In this document: one piece after another, positions 7,525 to 15,634 of the stretch
Layout of the letters: every line of letters begins with the position of its first letter
Position numbering within the stretch: the stretch's first letter is position 1
Origin: JBAXXL01 sp038206725
GTDB lineage: Bacteria; Bacteroidota; Ignavibacteria; Kapaibacteriales; UBA2268
DNA: 21,510 nucleotides
Direction of reading: 5' to 3'
Assembly (NCBI GenBank): GCA_038206725.1
Contig: JBBRAO010000043.1
Span: 1 to 21,510, forward strand
Translations under genes and position numbers: made by a program
The notes under the pieces: model-generated
The model's database searches: none
Told to the model about the DNA's origin: nothing
The model's input: only the letters and a program-made list of their open reading frames with translations

Positions 7525-8187
7525 ATGCAATTATATCTTGATACAGCAAATATTGAACATATACGCTATGTAGCGGGTTTAGGTTTTATATCCGGTATTA
7601 CTACCAATCCAACCTTACTTGCTAAGGAAGACCCCAGCGTTGATATAAAGGAAAGGATTTTGGAAATCCATAGTTTGGTGGGCGGCCATTTATCGGTAGA
7701 AGTTAATTCTATTATTAAAGATGAAATGGTTCGCGAAGCTGAAGAAATCCTTGAATGGTTCCCACAGGCAACTATTAAAGTACCTATTATCGAAAGCGGT
7801 TTAGCGGCTGTTTCGGAATTGTCCAAAAGAGGCATCCCAACGAACGTTACTTTGGTATTCAGCCCAACCCAAGCTATTGCGGCGGCAAATGCCGGTGCTA
7901 CTTATGTGTCTGTGTTTATGGGCCGTTTAGACGACGTCGATATTTCCAGCGAAAACATACTGAACGATATTTGTAATATTTGGGATGTTCACGGTTTCGA
8001 ATCTTTGATTATTGCCGCTTCCATTCGTTCTCCATTACATTTGACTCAAGCCGCGTTAGCAGGTGCCGATATTGCTACAGTTCCGTATAATGTATTGATG
8101 CAATCACTAAAACATCCTTTGACTGACAAAGGTGTACAGATGTTCATTGACGACCATAAAAAAATGTTAGCCGCGAAAAAGGCATAG
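7525..8187 (+). CDS. tal: transaldolase, small (TalC/FSA-like) subfamily
   Basis: 220 residues, the usual length of the short TalC/fructose-6-phosphate-aldolase subfamily, forming a TIM barrel. Transaldolase moves a dihydroxyacetone unit between sugar phosphates in the non-oxidative pentose phosphate pathway. Visible motifs: LYLDTAN at the start, GITTNPTLL (24-32), Schiff-base lysine K85 in TIKVP, NVTLVFSPTQA (107-117), GRLDD, and AASIRSPLH. At the positions that separate the two activities in E. coli FSA (Q59, Y131), this protein has E59 and F131, the transaldolase residues. It begins 50 bases after the barrel-protein gene. A TAATTTTG box at 7483-7490 fits the -7 consensus but has no good -33 partner, so its promoter is unsure. 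Confidence 0.93.
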   Translation: MQLYLDTANIEHIRYVAGLGFISGITTNPTLLAKEDPSVDIKERILEIHSLVGGHLSVEVNSIIKDEMVREAEEILEWFPQATIKVPIIESGLAAVSELSKRGIPTNVTLVFSPTQAIAAANAGATYVSVFMGRLDDVDISSENILNDICNIWDVHGFESLIIAASIRSPLHLTQAALAGADIATVPYNVLMQSLKHPLTDKGVQMFIDDHKKMLAAKKA

Positions 8188-8212
8188 TCATCAACAACCG
8201 CGGATTTGATTT

Positions 8213-8794
8213 ATGTTTGAATTAAGCCCGGATATATTAGTATCACGGTATTCGAATGGATATTTCCCAATGGCGGAAAGCGATACCAAGGAAATTTATT
8301 GGTATTCTCCCGATCCGAGGGCGGTTTTTCCAATTTATGAAATCATATTTGCTAAATCGTTGCTGACAAAAATTCGGAAAAATGAATTCGAATTTGCTTT
8401 CGATAAGATGTTTGAAGAAACCATAAGGGCTTGCGCTGAGACGCACGAGGAAACTTGGATTTCAGAAGACATTATATCGGCTTATGTTAGGTTATTTGAA
8501 TTAGGATTCGCCCATTCCGTAGAAACATATAAAGACGGAAATTTAGTTGGCGGTCTTTACGGTGTGGCTTTAGGCGGAGCATTTTTCGGTGAGTCAATGT
8601 TCAATTTGGCGACCGACGCTTCAAAAGCCGCGTTTTACTATTTAGTTCAGAATTTGCGAGTGCGTGGTTACGAATTACTCGACTCGCAGTTTCTGAATGA
8701 TTTTACTGAGCGATTGGGTGCTGTAGAAATTCCAAAAAGTGTATATTTGAATATGCTCGATGACGCATTGAGAAAAAAATGTAAATTTATTTGA
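8213..8794 (+). CDS. aat: leucyl/phenylalanyl-tRNA--protein transferase
   Basis: 193 residues, close to the family's usual length. Aat adds Leu or Phe from aminoacyl-tRNA to proteins starting with Arg or Lys, marking them for ClpS-ClpAP degradation (N-degron pathway). Diagnostic stretches: GYFPMAES (16-23), IYWYSPDPRAVFPI (28-41), HSVETYKDGNLVGGLYGVALGGAFFGESMF (101-130), and the later RGYELLDSQFLNDFTERLGA (151-170). The GGLYGVALGG and FGESMF segments form the core of the GNAT-like catalytic fold. It lies 25 bases after the transaldolase gene and 9 bases before a membrane-protein gene. No clpS is visible in the window. Confidence 0.96.
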   Translation: MFELSPDILVSRYSNGYFPMAESDTKEIYWYSPDPRAVFPIYEIIFAKSLLTKIRKNEFEFAFDKMFEETIRACAETHEETWISEDIISAYVRLFELGFAHSVETYKDGNLVGGLYGVALGGAFFGESMFNLATDASKAAFYYLVQNLRVRGYELLDSQFLNDFTERLGAVEIPKSVYLNMLDDALRKKCKFI

Positions 8795-8803
8795 CAAAAA
8801 AAT

Positions 8804-9358
8804 ATGAAAACTAAAAAATTATTTGTATCCTTATTGTATCTTGGATTTATCGTCTGGTTTGGCGCTAGTTTCTGTCGTACAATAATAGCTTACGATTTAT
8901 TCGTACCATTTAGTCCCGATATGTTGCTGAAAGCGGGTTATACCAGCTATATTTTATTCCATTCGGTTTATCTTTATATGTCGGTATCCCTCTATTCTTA
9001 TATTGGATACTTTGTGTTTTTAGTATCCGGAATTGTGCTGTTCCTTGGTACTAAGCCCAGTTTTAAAAAACGCGGGTGGCTTTTTATAGCAGTCGCTTTA
9101 GTATGTTTGGCTTTCCCCTACGAAGTGTTCAAGGGATATTGGGATGCTAAATTGGCTATTGCCATATTCTTTGGCGATCTAACTGAGTTTTACAGTACGA
9201 CAGTACAAGAATGTTTCTTAGATATATATAGAAACCCATACTACTCGCTTTGGGCAAGTTTGTCATTTTTAGCTAATTTGACAGCTTTCTTATTCTGCGT
9301 TTGGAAGCCATTGGATTTGGAAAAGGACAAAAAAATAGATGTTACGGAAATCTTATAA
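8804..9358 (+). CDS. four-helix membrane protein, unknown function
   Basis: 184 residues with four likely membrane helices at about 6-26, 60-82, 91-108 and 147-168, and a basic N-terminus (MKTKKLF). Between helices three and four lies a soluble stretch with YEVFKGYWDAKLA and TVQECFLDIYRNPYYSLW. The C-terminal tail is charged (DLEKDKKIDVTEIL). No recognised family or catalytic motif. The last 20 bases overlap the start of the following cytochrome-c-like lipoprotein gene, so the two are probably translated together, and a shared membrane job is plausible but inferred. It begins 9 bases after aat. Confidence 0.7.
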   Translation: MKTKKLFVSLLYLGFIVWFGASFCRTIIAYDLFVPFSPDMLLKAGYTSYILFHSVYLYMSVSLYSYIGYFVFLVSGIVLFLGTKPSFKKRGWLFIAVALVCLAFPYEVFKGYWDAKLAIAIFFGDLTEFYSTTVQECFLDIYRNPYYSLWASLSFLANLTAFLFCVWKPLDLEKDKKIDVTEIL

Positions 9359-9749
9359 AGTGAATAGATCCATAATTATATTAGGATTGATTTCGATTAT
9401 TATTGGACTTCAGTCTTGCGATTCGACAGGTCCCGATATAAGCAAAATCGTGTTTCCCGAAAAGAATGTTTCATATATGCACCACGTAGAGCCATTTATG
9501 AAGTATAATTGTTCTTATTTGGGTTGTCACGGAATAAATTCTCCCGGCGAAGAACTGAGCGACTATAATTATCTGCTTGCCGCGAACAGCTATGTTTTCC
9601 CGGGTAATCCCGACGCAAGTTTGGTAATTCAAATTTTAAAAAGGCGTCTGCCGCATCCGGCAAACTATCCGGTTTACTTTGGCAATATCACCGATAATCA
9701 AGTCCAGGGAATGAGAATCTGGATTGCCGAAGGCGCAATTAATAATTGA
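9339..9749 (+). CDS. lipoprotein with cytochrome-c-like CX4CH domain
   Basis: 136 residues from ATG 9339, starting inside the upstream membrane-protein gene (20-base overlap). Lipobox GLQSC puts the lipidated cysteine at C27. The mature domain runs from HHVEPFMKYNCSYLGCHG (48-65) to QVQGMRIWIAEGAINN. The single heme-type motif is C58-SYLG-C63-H64, four residues between cysteines instead of two. The closing 'x-I-x-x-W-I-x-x-G-A' helix is what follows the heme motif in the planctomycete/Bacteroidota PSCyt-type cytochrome c domains. Whether heme binds a CX4CH site here is unknown; CX4CH occurs widely in related Bacteroidota proteins. Last gene of the plus-strand run; it faces a strong hairpin at 9812-9842. 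Confidence 0.8.
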   Translation: MLRKSYKVNRSIIILGLISIIIGLQSCDSTGPDISKIVFPEKNVSYMHHVEPFMKYNCSYLGCHGINSPGEELSDYNYLLAANSYVFPGNPDASLVIQILKRRLPHPANYPVYFGNITDNQVQGMRIWIAEGAINN

Positions 9750-9811
9750 TGAATGTTATCGAGACGACATAATATTTTATGCTTAAGACAGCCCATTAGG
9801 TCGTCGCTACC

Positions 9812-9842
9812 AAAAAAAAGGGTTCGGCACGCCGAACCCTTT
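9812..9842 (-). terminator. terminator of the YD-like T9SS gene (partly bidirectional)
   Basis: AAAGGGTTCGG (9817-9827) pairs perfectly with CCGAACCCTTT (9832-9842) around a 4-base loop. Read on the minus strand it is followed by eight T, so it terminates the gene ending at 9867. On the plus strand the stem ends in TTT only, so it may also slow transcription from the gene ending at 9749. Confidence 0.9.
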
Positions 9843-9866
9843 AAAAAAATCCATTTCATTTTAATT

Positions 9867-11198
9867 TTACAGAATAACTATTTTCCCACCGTAAAGTGTT
9901 TTACCGGCAGTTCTAAGTTTATAAATATAGGCTCCTGTGCGCAAATCATAAACCGATAACGCCTCACCTTTAGTTACTGTCTCGCTGAATACTTCTTGCC
10001 CACTTAAATCGTAAACTGTTACTTCAAGCGTTACTTCATTACTCTCCCAATTGAAAGTTACATATCCAGTACTTGGATTAGGTGAAATTTGCGCTGATGT
10101 GAATTTGCTATCGAAAACAGAAGAACCGTTAAATTCGGAATAATAATATGTAAGTTCAGCACTATCGGCAACAATTCCTTCGTTGTAAGTATAAGAGATG
10201 CTCGAAAGAATCATATGACTGAAGAAATCGGCTTGGTCTCCATCACTCGGCGTAAAAGGTAAAATTAAATCGTTTGCTGAATAATCATTGTTGAATGTAT
10301 ATACATCTCTTGCGGTAGTTATTAATTCCGCACTTTCCGGATTAATATCATAATCTGTCTGGATATCTCTGTTGTTAGCTTCGTCGTAATTAAATACTCG
10401 TTTTGTGCTCGGAATAAGTAACTCTTCGTTGTTTTGACCGAACTCAATGCTATATGTAATTATATTTACAAGATTATTATTTTGAGCATACTCATATTTT
10501 TCAGTTTCGCTTTTGTGGTACCCTTCGTTAAACGAATAGTGCATTATTTCAGTCAATTTATCAGTATCATCGTAATAATATTCCATTTTTCCGTTTAAGC
10601 CGAATTCATCACCCATTATACTACCATACAATAACTTCGTAATAACTTTGTTTTTTGAGTTATACTCGTATTCATATTTATTGGATAGAAGCCAATTGTT
10701 TGAAGAATCGTCCCAATATGATTCGGTACCGGACTCCAACTGATTTTTATCATTATATGTATATTCATATTTATAGGAGTTTACACCTCCCTCCAACTTT
10801 TCAGTATCTTTTATAATCCTGCCGCTTTGGTCATATTCATACTCGTCTGTTGTATTATAAATAGGAATTGACGTACCAGCCACAAACACGTTTTGAGTAG
10901 TTCTAGTTATTATTCCATTTGTGTTATATGTAAATCTATATTTCATATCTACTACCGTCTCAGCATCCATATTTAGGCCGTAAACAGTTGCGCTATCCAT
11001 CTTTCTTTTGTCTGTATTTGTTTGATTGATAGTATTCACGATTTGGTTAGCATTAATATTTGTATTAATTTTTCCGCTAATATGTTTAGGGAAAAATGCA
11101 CTGACTAAGCGAATGCTTGATAATTTGTCCTCGGGTGTGGCGAATGAGATTGTCGAGATGGCAATAAACGCCATTAATAAGGTTGCTAATTTTTTCAA
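9867..11198 (-). CDS. T9SS-secreted protein with YD-like repeats
   Basis: 443 residues from a TTG start at 11198, preceded by AAAGGAATTG as a plausible ribosome site; the signal peptide MKKLATLLMAFIAISTISFA begins right at it. Residues about 90-300 contain repeated aromatic segments such as YEYDQSGRI, YEYTYNDKNQL, YEYEYNSKNKV, EYYYDDTDKL, EKYEYAQNNNL and RVFNYDEANN, a degenerate YD/RHS-like beta repeat spaced about 30-45 residues. Residues about 365-443 are a type A T9SS sorting domain: ISPNPSTGYVTFNWES, then LEVTVYDLSGQEVFSE, LRTGAYIYKLRTAGKTLYGGKIVIL. It should cross the outer membrane via T9SS and be released or anchored. The ligand or role is unknown. A strong terminator follows it. Confidence 0.88.
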   Translation of the reverse strand: MKKLATLLMAFIAISTISFATPEDKLSSIRLVSAFFPKHISGKINTNINANQIVNTINQTNTDKRKMDSATVYGLNMDAETVVDMKYRFTYNTNGIITRTTQNVFVAGTSIPIYNTTDEYEYDQSGRIIKDTEKLEGGVNSYKYEYTYNDKNQLESGTESYWDDSSNNWLLSNKYEYEYNSKNKVITKLLYGSIMGDEFGLNGKMEYYYDDTDKLTEIMHYSFNEGYHKSETEKYEYAQNNNLVNIITYSIEFGQNNEELLIPSTKRVFNYDEANNRDIQTDYDINPESAELITTARDVYTFNNDYSANDLILPFTPSDGDQADFFSHMILSSISYTYNEGIVADSAELTYYYSEFNGSSVFDSKFTSAQISPNPSTGYVTFNWESNEVTLEVTVYDLSGQEVFSETVTKGEALSVYDLRTGAYIYKLRTAGKTLYGGKIVIL

Positions 11199-11346
11199 AA
11201 CAATTCCTTTGGTTAAAGATTATTGAAATTTGTTAAATCTGTTTGACTATAATAATAACGTGCAATTGAGATTATTGTTTCATAATTATTTTTAACTTAG
11301 TTCAGCGTGATGACGCATCGGAAATTCAGCAAACGCGACACTATAC

Positions 11347-11387
11347 CAAAAAAACTCATCCGATGACCGGGAAGTCATCGGATGAGT
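11347..11387 (-). terminator. lepA terminator
   Basis: ACTCATCCGATGAC (11354-11367) and GTCATCGGATGAGT (11374-11387) form a perfect 14-bp stem with a 6-base loop. On the minus strand it is followed by seven T (11347-11353). It lies 39 bases after the lepA stop codon. Confidence 0.92.
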
Positions 11388-11425
11388 ATATTCTTCTTCT
11401 TCGTCATTGACAATTAACAATTGTT

Positions 11426-13243
11426 CTAGTCATCAATGCTCAATATTGCCAAGAAGGCTTCTTGCGGGATTTCCACCGAGCCGACTTGCTTCATACGTTT
11501 TTTACCTTCTTTTTGCTTTTCCAAGAGCTTGCGTTTACGACTTATGTCGCCGCCATAACATTTTGCGGTTACGTTTTTACGCATTGGGCTTACTCGTGAG
11601 CTGGCAATAGGTTTAGCACCAATTGAAGCTTGAATGACCACCTCGAACATTTGTCTCGGTATTAGCGCTTTCAAACGACTGGTTAATTTCTTGCCTAAGT
11701 CAAATGCTTTCGACCGATGCACAATTGCCGACAGCGCGTCAACGGGGACGGCATTCAAAAGTATATCCAATTTGACCAAATCGGAGCGTTCATAATCATC
11801 GAATTCATAATCCAGCGAAGCATAACCGCGGCTGATGGATTTCAATTTGTCGTAAAAATCAAATACTACGTCCGCCAATGGAAGTTTCCAAGTCATATCC
11901 ACACGTTTTTGCGAAAGGTAAACTGTATTTAATAAGGTGCCTCTTCTGTCCATACAAAGTTTCATTATACCACCGATATATTCATCCGGTGCAATTGTTT
12001 GCGCTTTGATATAAGGTTCTTCAATAAAGTCAATGTTACCGATAGGCGGAAGATGAGCCGGATTTTCAATAAACAGTACTTTTCCGTCAGTTTTGTTTAC
12101 TCTGTAACGTACGTTCGGAACGGTAGTAACCAAGTTTTGATTAAATTCTCTTTCCAAGCGTTCTTGTACGATTTCCATATGCAGTAATCCAAGGAAACCA
12201 CAGCGGAAGCCAAATCCTAAAGCGGAAGATGTTTCCGGTTCATAAGTTATCGCCGCGTCGTTTAGCACTAATCTTGCCAAGGATTCTCTTAACGATTCAA
12301 AACCGTCAGCTTCGGCAGGGTATATACCACTGAATACCATAGGCTTTACGATTTTAAAACCGGCGATAGGTTCTTCGCATTGTCTTTTGAAATTGGTAAC
12401 GGTGTCACCAACTTTAGTATCCTGCAAATCACGGATAGCCGCGGTGAAATAACCTACATTTCCGGCGGAAAGTGTTTTGGTGCGCTTTCTCTGCATCTGC
12501 ATCACACCTACTTCCTCGACTTCGTAAACTTTATCGGTTATCATAAATAATGCTTTTGAGCCTTCTTCCAAAGTTCCGTCGAAAACTCTAACGTTGACGA
12601 TTACGCCTTTATATGAGTCATAAATGGAGTCGTATATCAAAGCTCTCAAAGGAGCGTCAGGATCGCCTTTTGGTGCCGGAATACGTTCAACTATCGCTGA
12701 AAGGACTTTATCGCAATTCAAGCCGCTTTTGGCGGAGATTTCGATAATCTCATCAGCACGACAGCCCAGTAAATCCATTACTTCCTTTCTAACATCATCA
12801 ATGGTAGTTTGCGCGCTCGGAAGATCTATTTTATTTATAACGGGGATGATTTCTAAATTATGGTCAACAGCCAAATATAAATTACTTATTGTTTGTGCTT
12901 CCACACCTTGAGTAGCATCAACTATCAATAAGGCACCTTCGCAAGCGGCCAAGCTACGCGATACTTCATAAGTAAAATCCACGTGACCGGGAGTATCTAT
13001 CAAATTCAAAAGGTATTTCGTACCGTCTTTATATTGGTAATCCATCTCTATAGCGTGTAGCTTAATGGTTATACCTCTTTCTTGCTCTAAGGGATTATCA
13101 TCCAAAATCTGCGCATTCGTCATTTCGCGTGCGGTTAGAGTGCCCGTCATTTCCAACAAACGGTCAGCCAAAGTGGATTTACCGTGGTCTATGTGGGCTA
13201 TAATACAAAAATTACGAAAGTGCGACAAATCTGTATCTATCAT
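11426..13243 (-). CDS. lepA: translation elongation factor 4 (LepA)
   Basis: 605 residues from ATG at 13243, full length for LepA. This ribosome-associated GTPase acts in translation or ribosome biogenesis, possibly in back-translocation. G motifs: AHIDHGKST (16-24), DTPGH (83-87), NKID (137-140), SAKSG (about 170). Domains II, III and V follow as in EF-G. The LepA-only C-terminal domain is intact: AKCYGGDISRKRKLLEKQKEGKKRMKQVGSVEIPQEAFLAIL near the end. Domain IV of EF-G is absent, as expected. The gene stands alone, with a consensus Bacteroidota promoter upstream (13285-13316) and a perfect terminator downstream. Confidence 0.98.
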   Translation of the reverse strand: MIDTDLSHFRNFCIIAHIDHGKSTLADRLLEMTGTLTAREMTNAQILDDNPLEQERGITIKLHAIEMDYQYKDGTKYLLNLIDTPGHVDFTYEVSRSLAACEGALLIVDATQGVEAQTISNLYLAVDHNLEIIPVINKIDLPSAQTTIDDVRKEVMDLLGCRADEIIEISAKSGLNCDKVLSAIVERIPAPKGDPDAPLRALIYDSIYDSYKGVIVNVRVFDGTLEEGSKALFMITDKVYEVEEVGVMQMQRKRTKTLSAGNVGYFTAAIRDLQDTKVGDTVTNFKRQCEEPIAGFKIVKPMVFSGIYPAEADGFESLRESLARLVLNDAAITYEPETSSALGFGFRCGFLGLLHMEIVQERLEREFNQNLVTTVPNVRYRVNKTDGKVLFIENPAHLPPIGNIDFIEEPYIKAQTIAPDEYIGGIMKLCMDRRGTLLNTVYLSQKRVDMTWKLPLADVVFDFYDKLKSISRGYASLDYEFDDYERSDLVKLDILLNAVPVDALSAIVHRSKAFDLGKKLTSRLKALIPRQMFEVVIQASIGAKPIASSRVSPMRKNVTAKCYGGDISRKRKLLEKQKEGKKRMKQVGSVEIPQEAFLAILSIDD

Positions 13244-13284
13244 TTAAAATTCCATTCTTATTGAAAATGTAAAAAGTACAACTG

Positions 13285-13316
13285 CAAAATTACACTGATT
13301 TTCCTAAATGAACAAA
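13285..13316 (-). promoter_or_regulatory. Bacteroidota-type promoter of lepA
   Basis: On the minus strand, TTTG (13316-13313) is followed after 20 bases by TAATTTTG (13292-13285). This matches the Bacteroidota primary sigma consensus TTTG-N19..21-TAnnTTTG. The start codon lies about 42 bases downstream of the -7 box, so the leader would be about 35 bases. Confidence 0.75.
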
Positions 13317-13472
13317 TATAGTCGCATTTAGTTGTGTCATTTATATAAATATATTTTTCGTTTGGTGTTACAAGAAACAATTTGTTAATGTGGACACCTA
13401 ATTACAAGAGAATTATCTAGATGAGTGAATACATTGTAATAACTTGAAAATTATGGTTTTACAATATTCTTC

Positions 13473-13690
13473 AATCCTGAAAGGATGGAATGTTCGTAGA
13501 AAATGAATGCGAGCGATGATGAAAAACCCTGAAAGGGTGGAATAATTTTTCCTCTTGGCAAATGATTCTACGAAAGCGATAAAACAATTGATTCTTTCAC
13601 CCCTACGGAATTTTGGCGTACTCAACAATTTTCCTTTTCTACCGATATTGAATCCCTAACGGGATTTTCTTTCTTTCTTCCTCAATAACC
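13473..13690. repeat. intergenic cluster of short palindromic repeats
   Basis: Gene-free region 13244-13835. After the lepA promoter it holds two near-identical 19-base units, AATCCTGAAAGGATGGAAT (13473-13491) and AACCCTGAAAGGGTGGAAT (13525-13543), 52 bases apart, each centred on a CCTGAAAGG palindrome with compensating changes at the arms (ATCC/GGAT and ACCC/GGGT). Two related palindromic pieces follow: CACCCCTACGGAATTTTGG near 13600 and AATCCCTAACGGGATTT near 13652. An opposite-oriented copy of the CCCTGAAAGGGTG unit lies at about 16682. Such CCCTGAAAGGG / CCCTAACGGG elements are common between Bacteroidota genes; function unknown. The short ORF readable across the cluster is not a gene. 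Confidence 0.65.
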
Positions 13691-13835
13691 CAACCTAATC
13701 TTCTCGACTTCGCTTGGGTGACCGGCTAATTTTCAAATTCCAACCAAAAAAAAGGGGTATTCTCCTACTTGGCAAAAAAATATTTATGCTTATTTAAAAA
13801 AAATTTAGCAATTTTGTACTTTAAATAATTTATAA

Positions 13836-14609
13836 ATGAAAAAAATACTGATGGCAGAAGAAATCAGCGTACTATCGGCGGAAAATCTCGAGAAAAGATA
13901 CAAGAAGCGCAAAGTCGTTCGCGGTGTCAGCTTGGAGGTCAAGCAAGGCGAAATAGTGGGTTTGTTGGGTCCGAACGGAGCCGGAAAAACCACGACTTTT
14001 TATATGATTACAGGCTTAATCAAACCCAACGCGGGTATTGTGAAATTCAATAACAAGGATATCACCGGTCAAGCTATGTACAAACGCGCAAAATTGGGCA
14101 TCGGCTATCTGCCGCAGGAGGCTTCGATTTTCAGAAAGCTGTCGGTAGAAGACAATATCAAAGCCATATTTGAAGTAATTGGAATTAAACGCAGTTTACG
14201 CAAGGACCGATTGGAGGAGCTTTTGGAAAGTTTCGGTATAGCCCATATCCGCAAAAGTTTGGGTTACACGCTATCGGGTGGTGAACGCCGACGCTGTGAA
14301 ATAGCCCGTGCTTTGGCGGCGAATCCTAAATTTATACTATTGGATGAACCATTTGCCGGTATAGACCCTATCGCTGTCGAAGATATTATGAAAATCGTTT
14401 ATAAATTAAAGAAAGCCGGAATAGGTATTTTGATCACCGACCACAACGTTCACGAAACTTTGTCAATTACAGATAGAGCTTATATTCTGATGGAAGGGGA
14501 AATCTATACATTTGGAACAGCACAAGATATAGCCGATTACAAGGAAGTTCGCGAATTGTATTTAGGCGAAAATTTTAAATTAGATAGGTACAAAGATTGG
14601 GAGGAATAA
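13836..14609 (+). CDS. lptB: LPS export ABC transporter ATP-binding protein
   Basis: 257 residues from ATG 13836; a second ATG at 13851 is also possible and would start nearer the usual LptB N-terminus. LptB powers extraction of lipopolysaccharide from the inner membrane by LptFG toward LptC/A/D. Motifs: Walker A GPNGAGKT (45-52), Q-loop GYLPQEASIF (90-99), signature LSGGE (146-150), Walker B FILLDEP (166-172), H203 in TDHNVHET. The sequences GLLGPNGAGKTTTFYMITGL, YLPQEASIFRKLSVEDNI and TLSGGERRRCEIARAL are diagnostic for LptB and separate it from LivF-type ATPases. The stop overlaps the next start (TAATG). First gene of a four-gene operon. Confidence 0.96.
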   Translation: MKKILMAEEISVLSAENLEKRYKKRKVVRGVSLEVKQGEIVGLLGPNGAGKTTTFYMITGLIKPNAGIVKFNNKDITGQAMYKRAKLGIGYLPQEASIFRKLSVEDNIKAIFEVIGIKRSLRKDRLEELLESFGIAHIRKSLGYTLSGGERRRCEIARALAANPKFILLDEPFAGIDPIAVEDIMKIVYKLKKAGIGILITDHNVHETLSITDRAYILMEGEIYTFGTAQDIADYKEVRELYLGENFKLDRYKDWEE

Positions 14610-15613
14610 TGAGAAAGCTGAATTGTCTCGTAATTGCATTGCTATTCGTAGTTCTCGGGCAGGTAAATGCTCAAGAAGCGCCAATAACAAAAATCGTTAC
14701 GCAAACGGTAACAACAATAACTGATTCTATACCATCGCCTTGGTCTTGGGGTGGAAATTTATCGGTTTTGGTTAACCAAGCAACATTTACAAATTGGACT
14801 CAAGGCGGCGAAACATCGCTGAGCGGCGCATCGTTCGTCAATTTAAAGTGCAATTACAAAAAGGATTTATTTGAGTGGACGAACACATTGGATTTGGGTT
14901 ATGGTCTTATGAAATCCGAGGATAATAATTTCTATAAAAAGACCGAGGATAAAATTGAGTATAAAAGCGTATTCAGCCGTCACTTATCGAAAAGGACGCG
15001 CGCGACGGCTTTGGCAACATTTAATACTCAGTTTGCCAATGGCTATAATTATCCTAACGATTCCATTCCAATGTCCACATTTATGGCTCCCGGGTATTTG
15101 ACACTTTCCCTTGGTGCGGACTATAAACCGTGGGAATTTATAACTATATTTTTTACTCCTATATCGGGGAAAACCATTTTCTGTTTAGATCAAAACTTAG
15201 CCGATCAAGGCAAGTATATACCGGAACCGGCTGTTTATGACTCTGTTAACGGGAATTGGGTTAAAATCAAAGATGGCGGACGGGTAAAATTTGATTTTGG
15301 TTTTAACTGCATTATTAAGGTTGAAAAAGAAGTAATGAAGAATGTTTTTCTTTATTCTCGTTTGGAACTTTTCCAAAACTATACCGACCCGGAACCTGAA
15401 AAACGTATGAATATTGATGTGAATTGGGAAAATAAACTAAATCTTAAAGTAAATAGTCATATATCGGCGAATGTTTTAGTACACTTGCTTTATGACCACG
15501 ATATAAAAGTGCCTATATACCAGACTGTTGACGGTAAAAAAGTTCAAGTTGGCACTGGTCCGAGACTTCAGTTCAAGGAACTTCTCGGGTTGGGATTTAC
15601 ATTCAAATTTTAG
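14609..15613 (+). CDS. DUF3078 outer-membrane protein
   Basis: About 334 residues from ATG 14609, which shares a base with the lptB stop and has an ideal GGAGG seven bases upstream (14600-14604, inside the lptB end). An in-frame TTG four codons earlier is unlikely. Signal peptide to about residue 21 (LGQVNAQ). The domain begins PWSWGGNLSVLVNQATFTNWTQGGETSLSG, the W-x-Q-GG pattern of DUF3078, and continues through alternating strands to MAPGYLTLSLGADYKPWEFITIFFTPISGKTIF, where P-x-SGK-x is also typical, ending KELLGLGFTFKF with a terminal Phe as in outer-membrane barrels. DUF3078 is Bacteroidota-wide with unproven function. Coupling to lptB suggests an envelope role; that is inference. Confidence 0.9.
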   Translation: MRKLNCLVIALLFVVLGQVNAQEAPITKIVTQTVTTITDSIPSPWSWGGNLSVLVNQATFTNWTQGGETSLSGASFVNLKCNYKKDLFEWTNTLDLGYGLMKSEDNNFYKKTEDKIEYKSVFSRHLSKRTRATALATFNTQFANGYNYPNDSIPMSTFMAPGYLTLSLGADYKPWEFITIFFTPISGKTIFCLDQNLADQGKYIPEPAVYDSVNGNWVKIKDGGRVKFDFGFNCIIKVEKEVMKNVFLYSRLELFQNYTDPEPEKRMNIDVNWENKLNLKVNSHISANVLVHLLYDHDIKVPIYQTVDGKKVQVGTGPRLQFKELLGLGFTFKF

Positions 15614-15634
15614 AAACAAATTAGCAACAATAAT

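Noticed and set aside
9867..11198. RHS/polymorphic toxin reading of the YD-like protein
   Set aside because: The protein is short, ends in a T9SS sorting domain, has no RHS core or C-terminal toxin and no immunity gene beside it.
13473..13543. Possible CRISPR array
   Set aside because: Only two 19-base units 52 bases apart, themselves palindromic and differing at paired positions, with unrelated sequence after the second and no cas genes nearby.
13413..13628. 71-residue minus-strand reading frame
   Set aside because: It lies across the CCTGAAAGG palindromic repeats in a gene-free region and has no signal peptide or recognised pattern.
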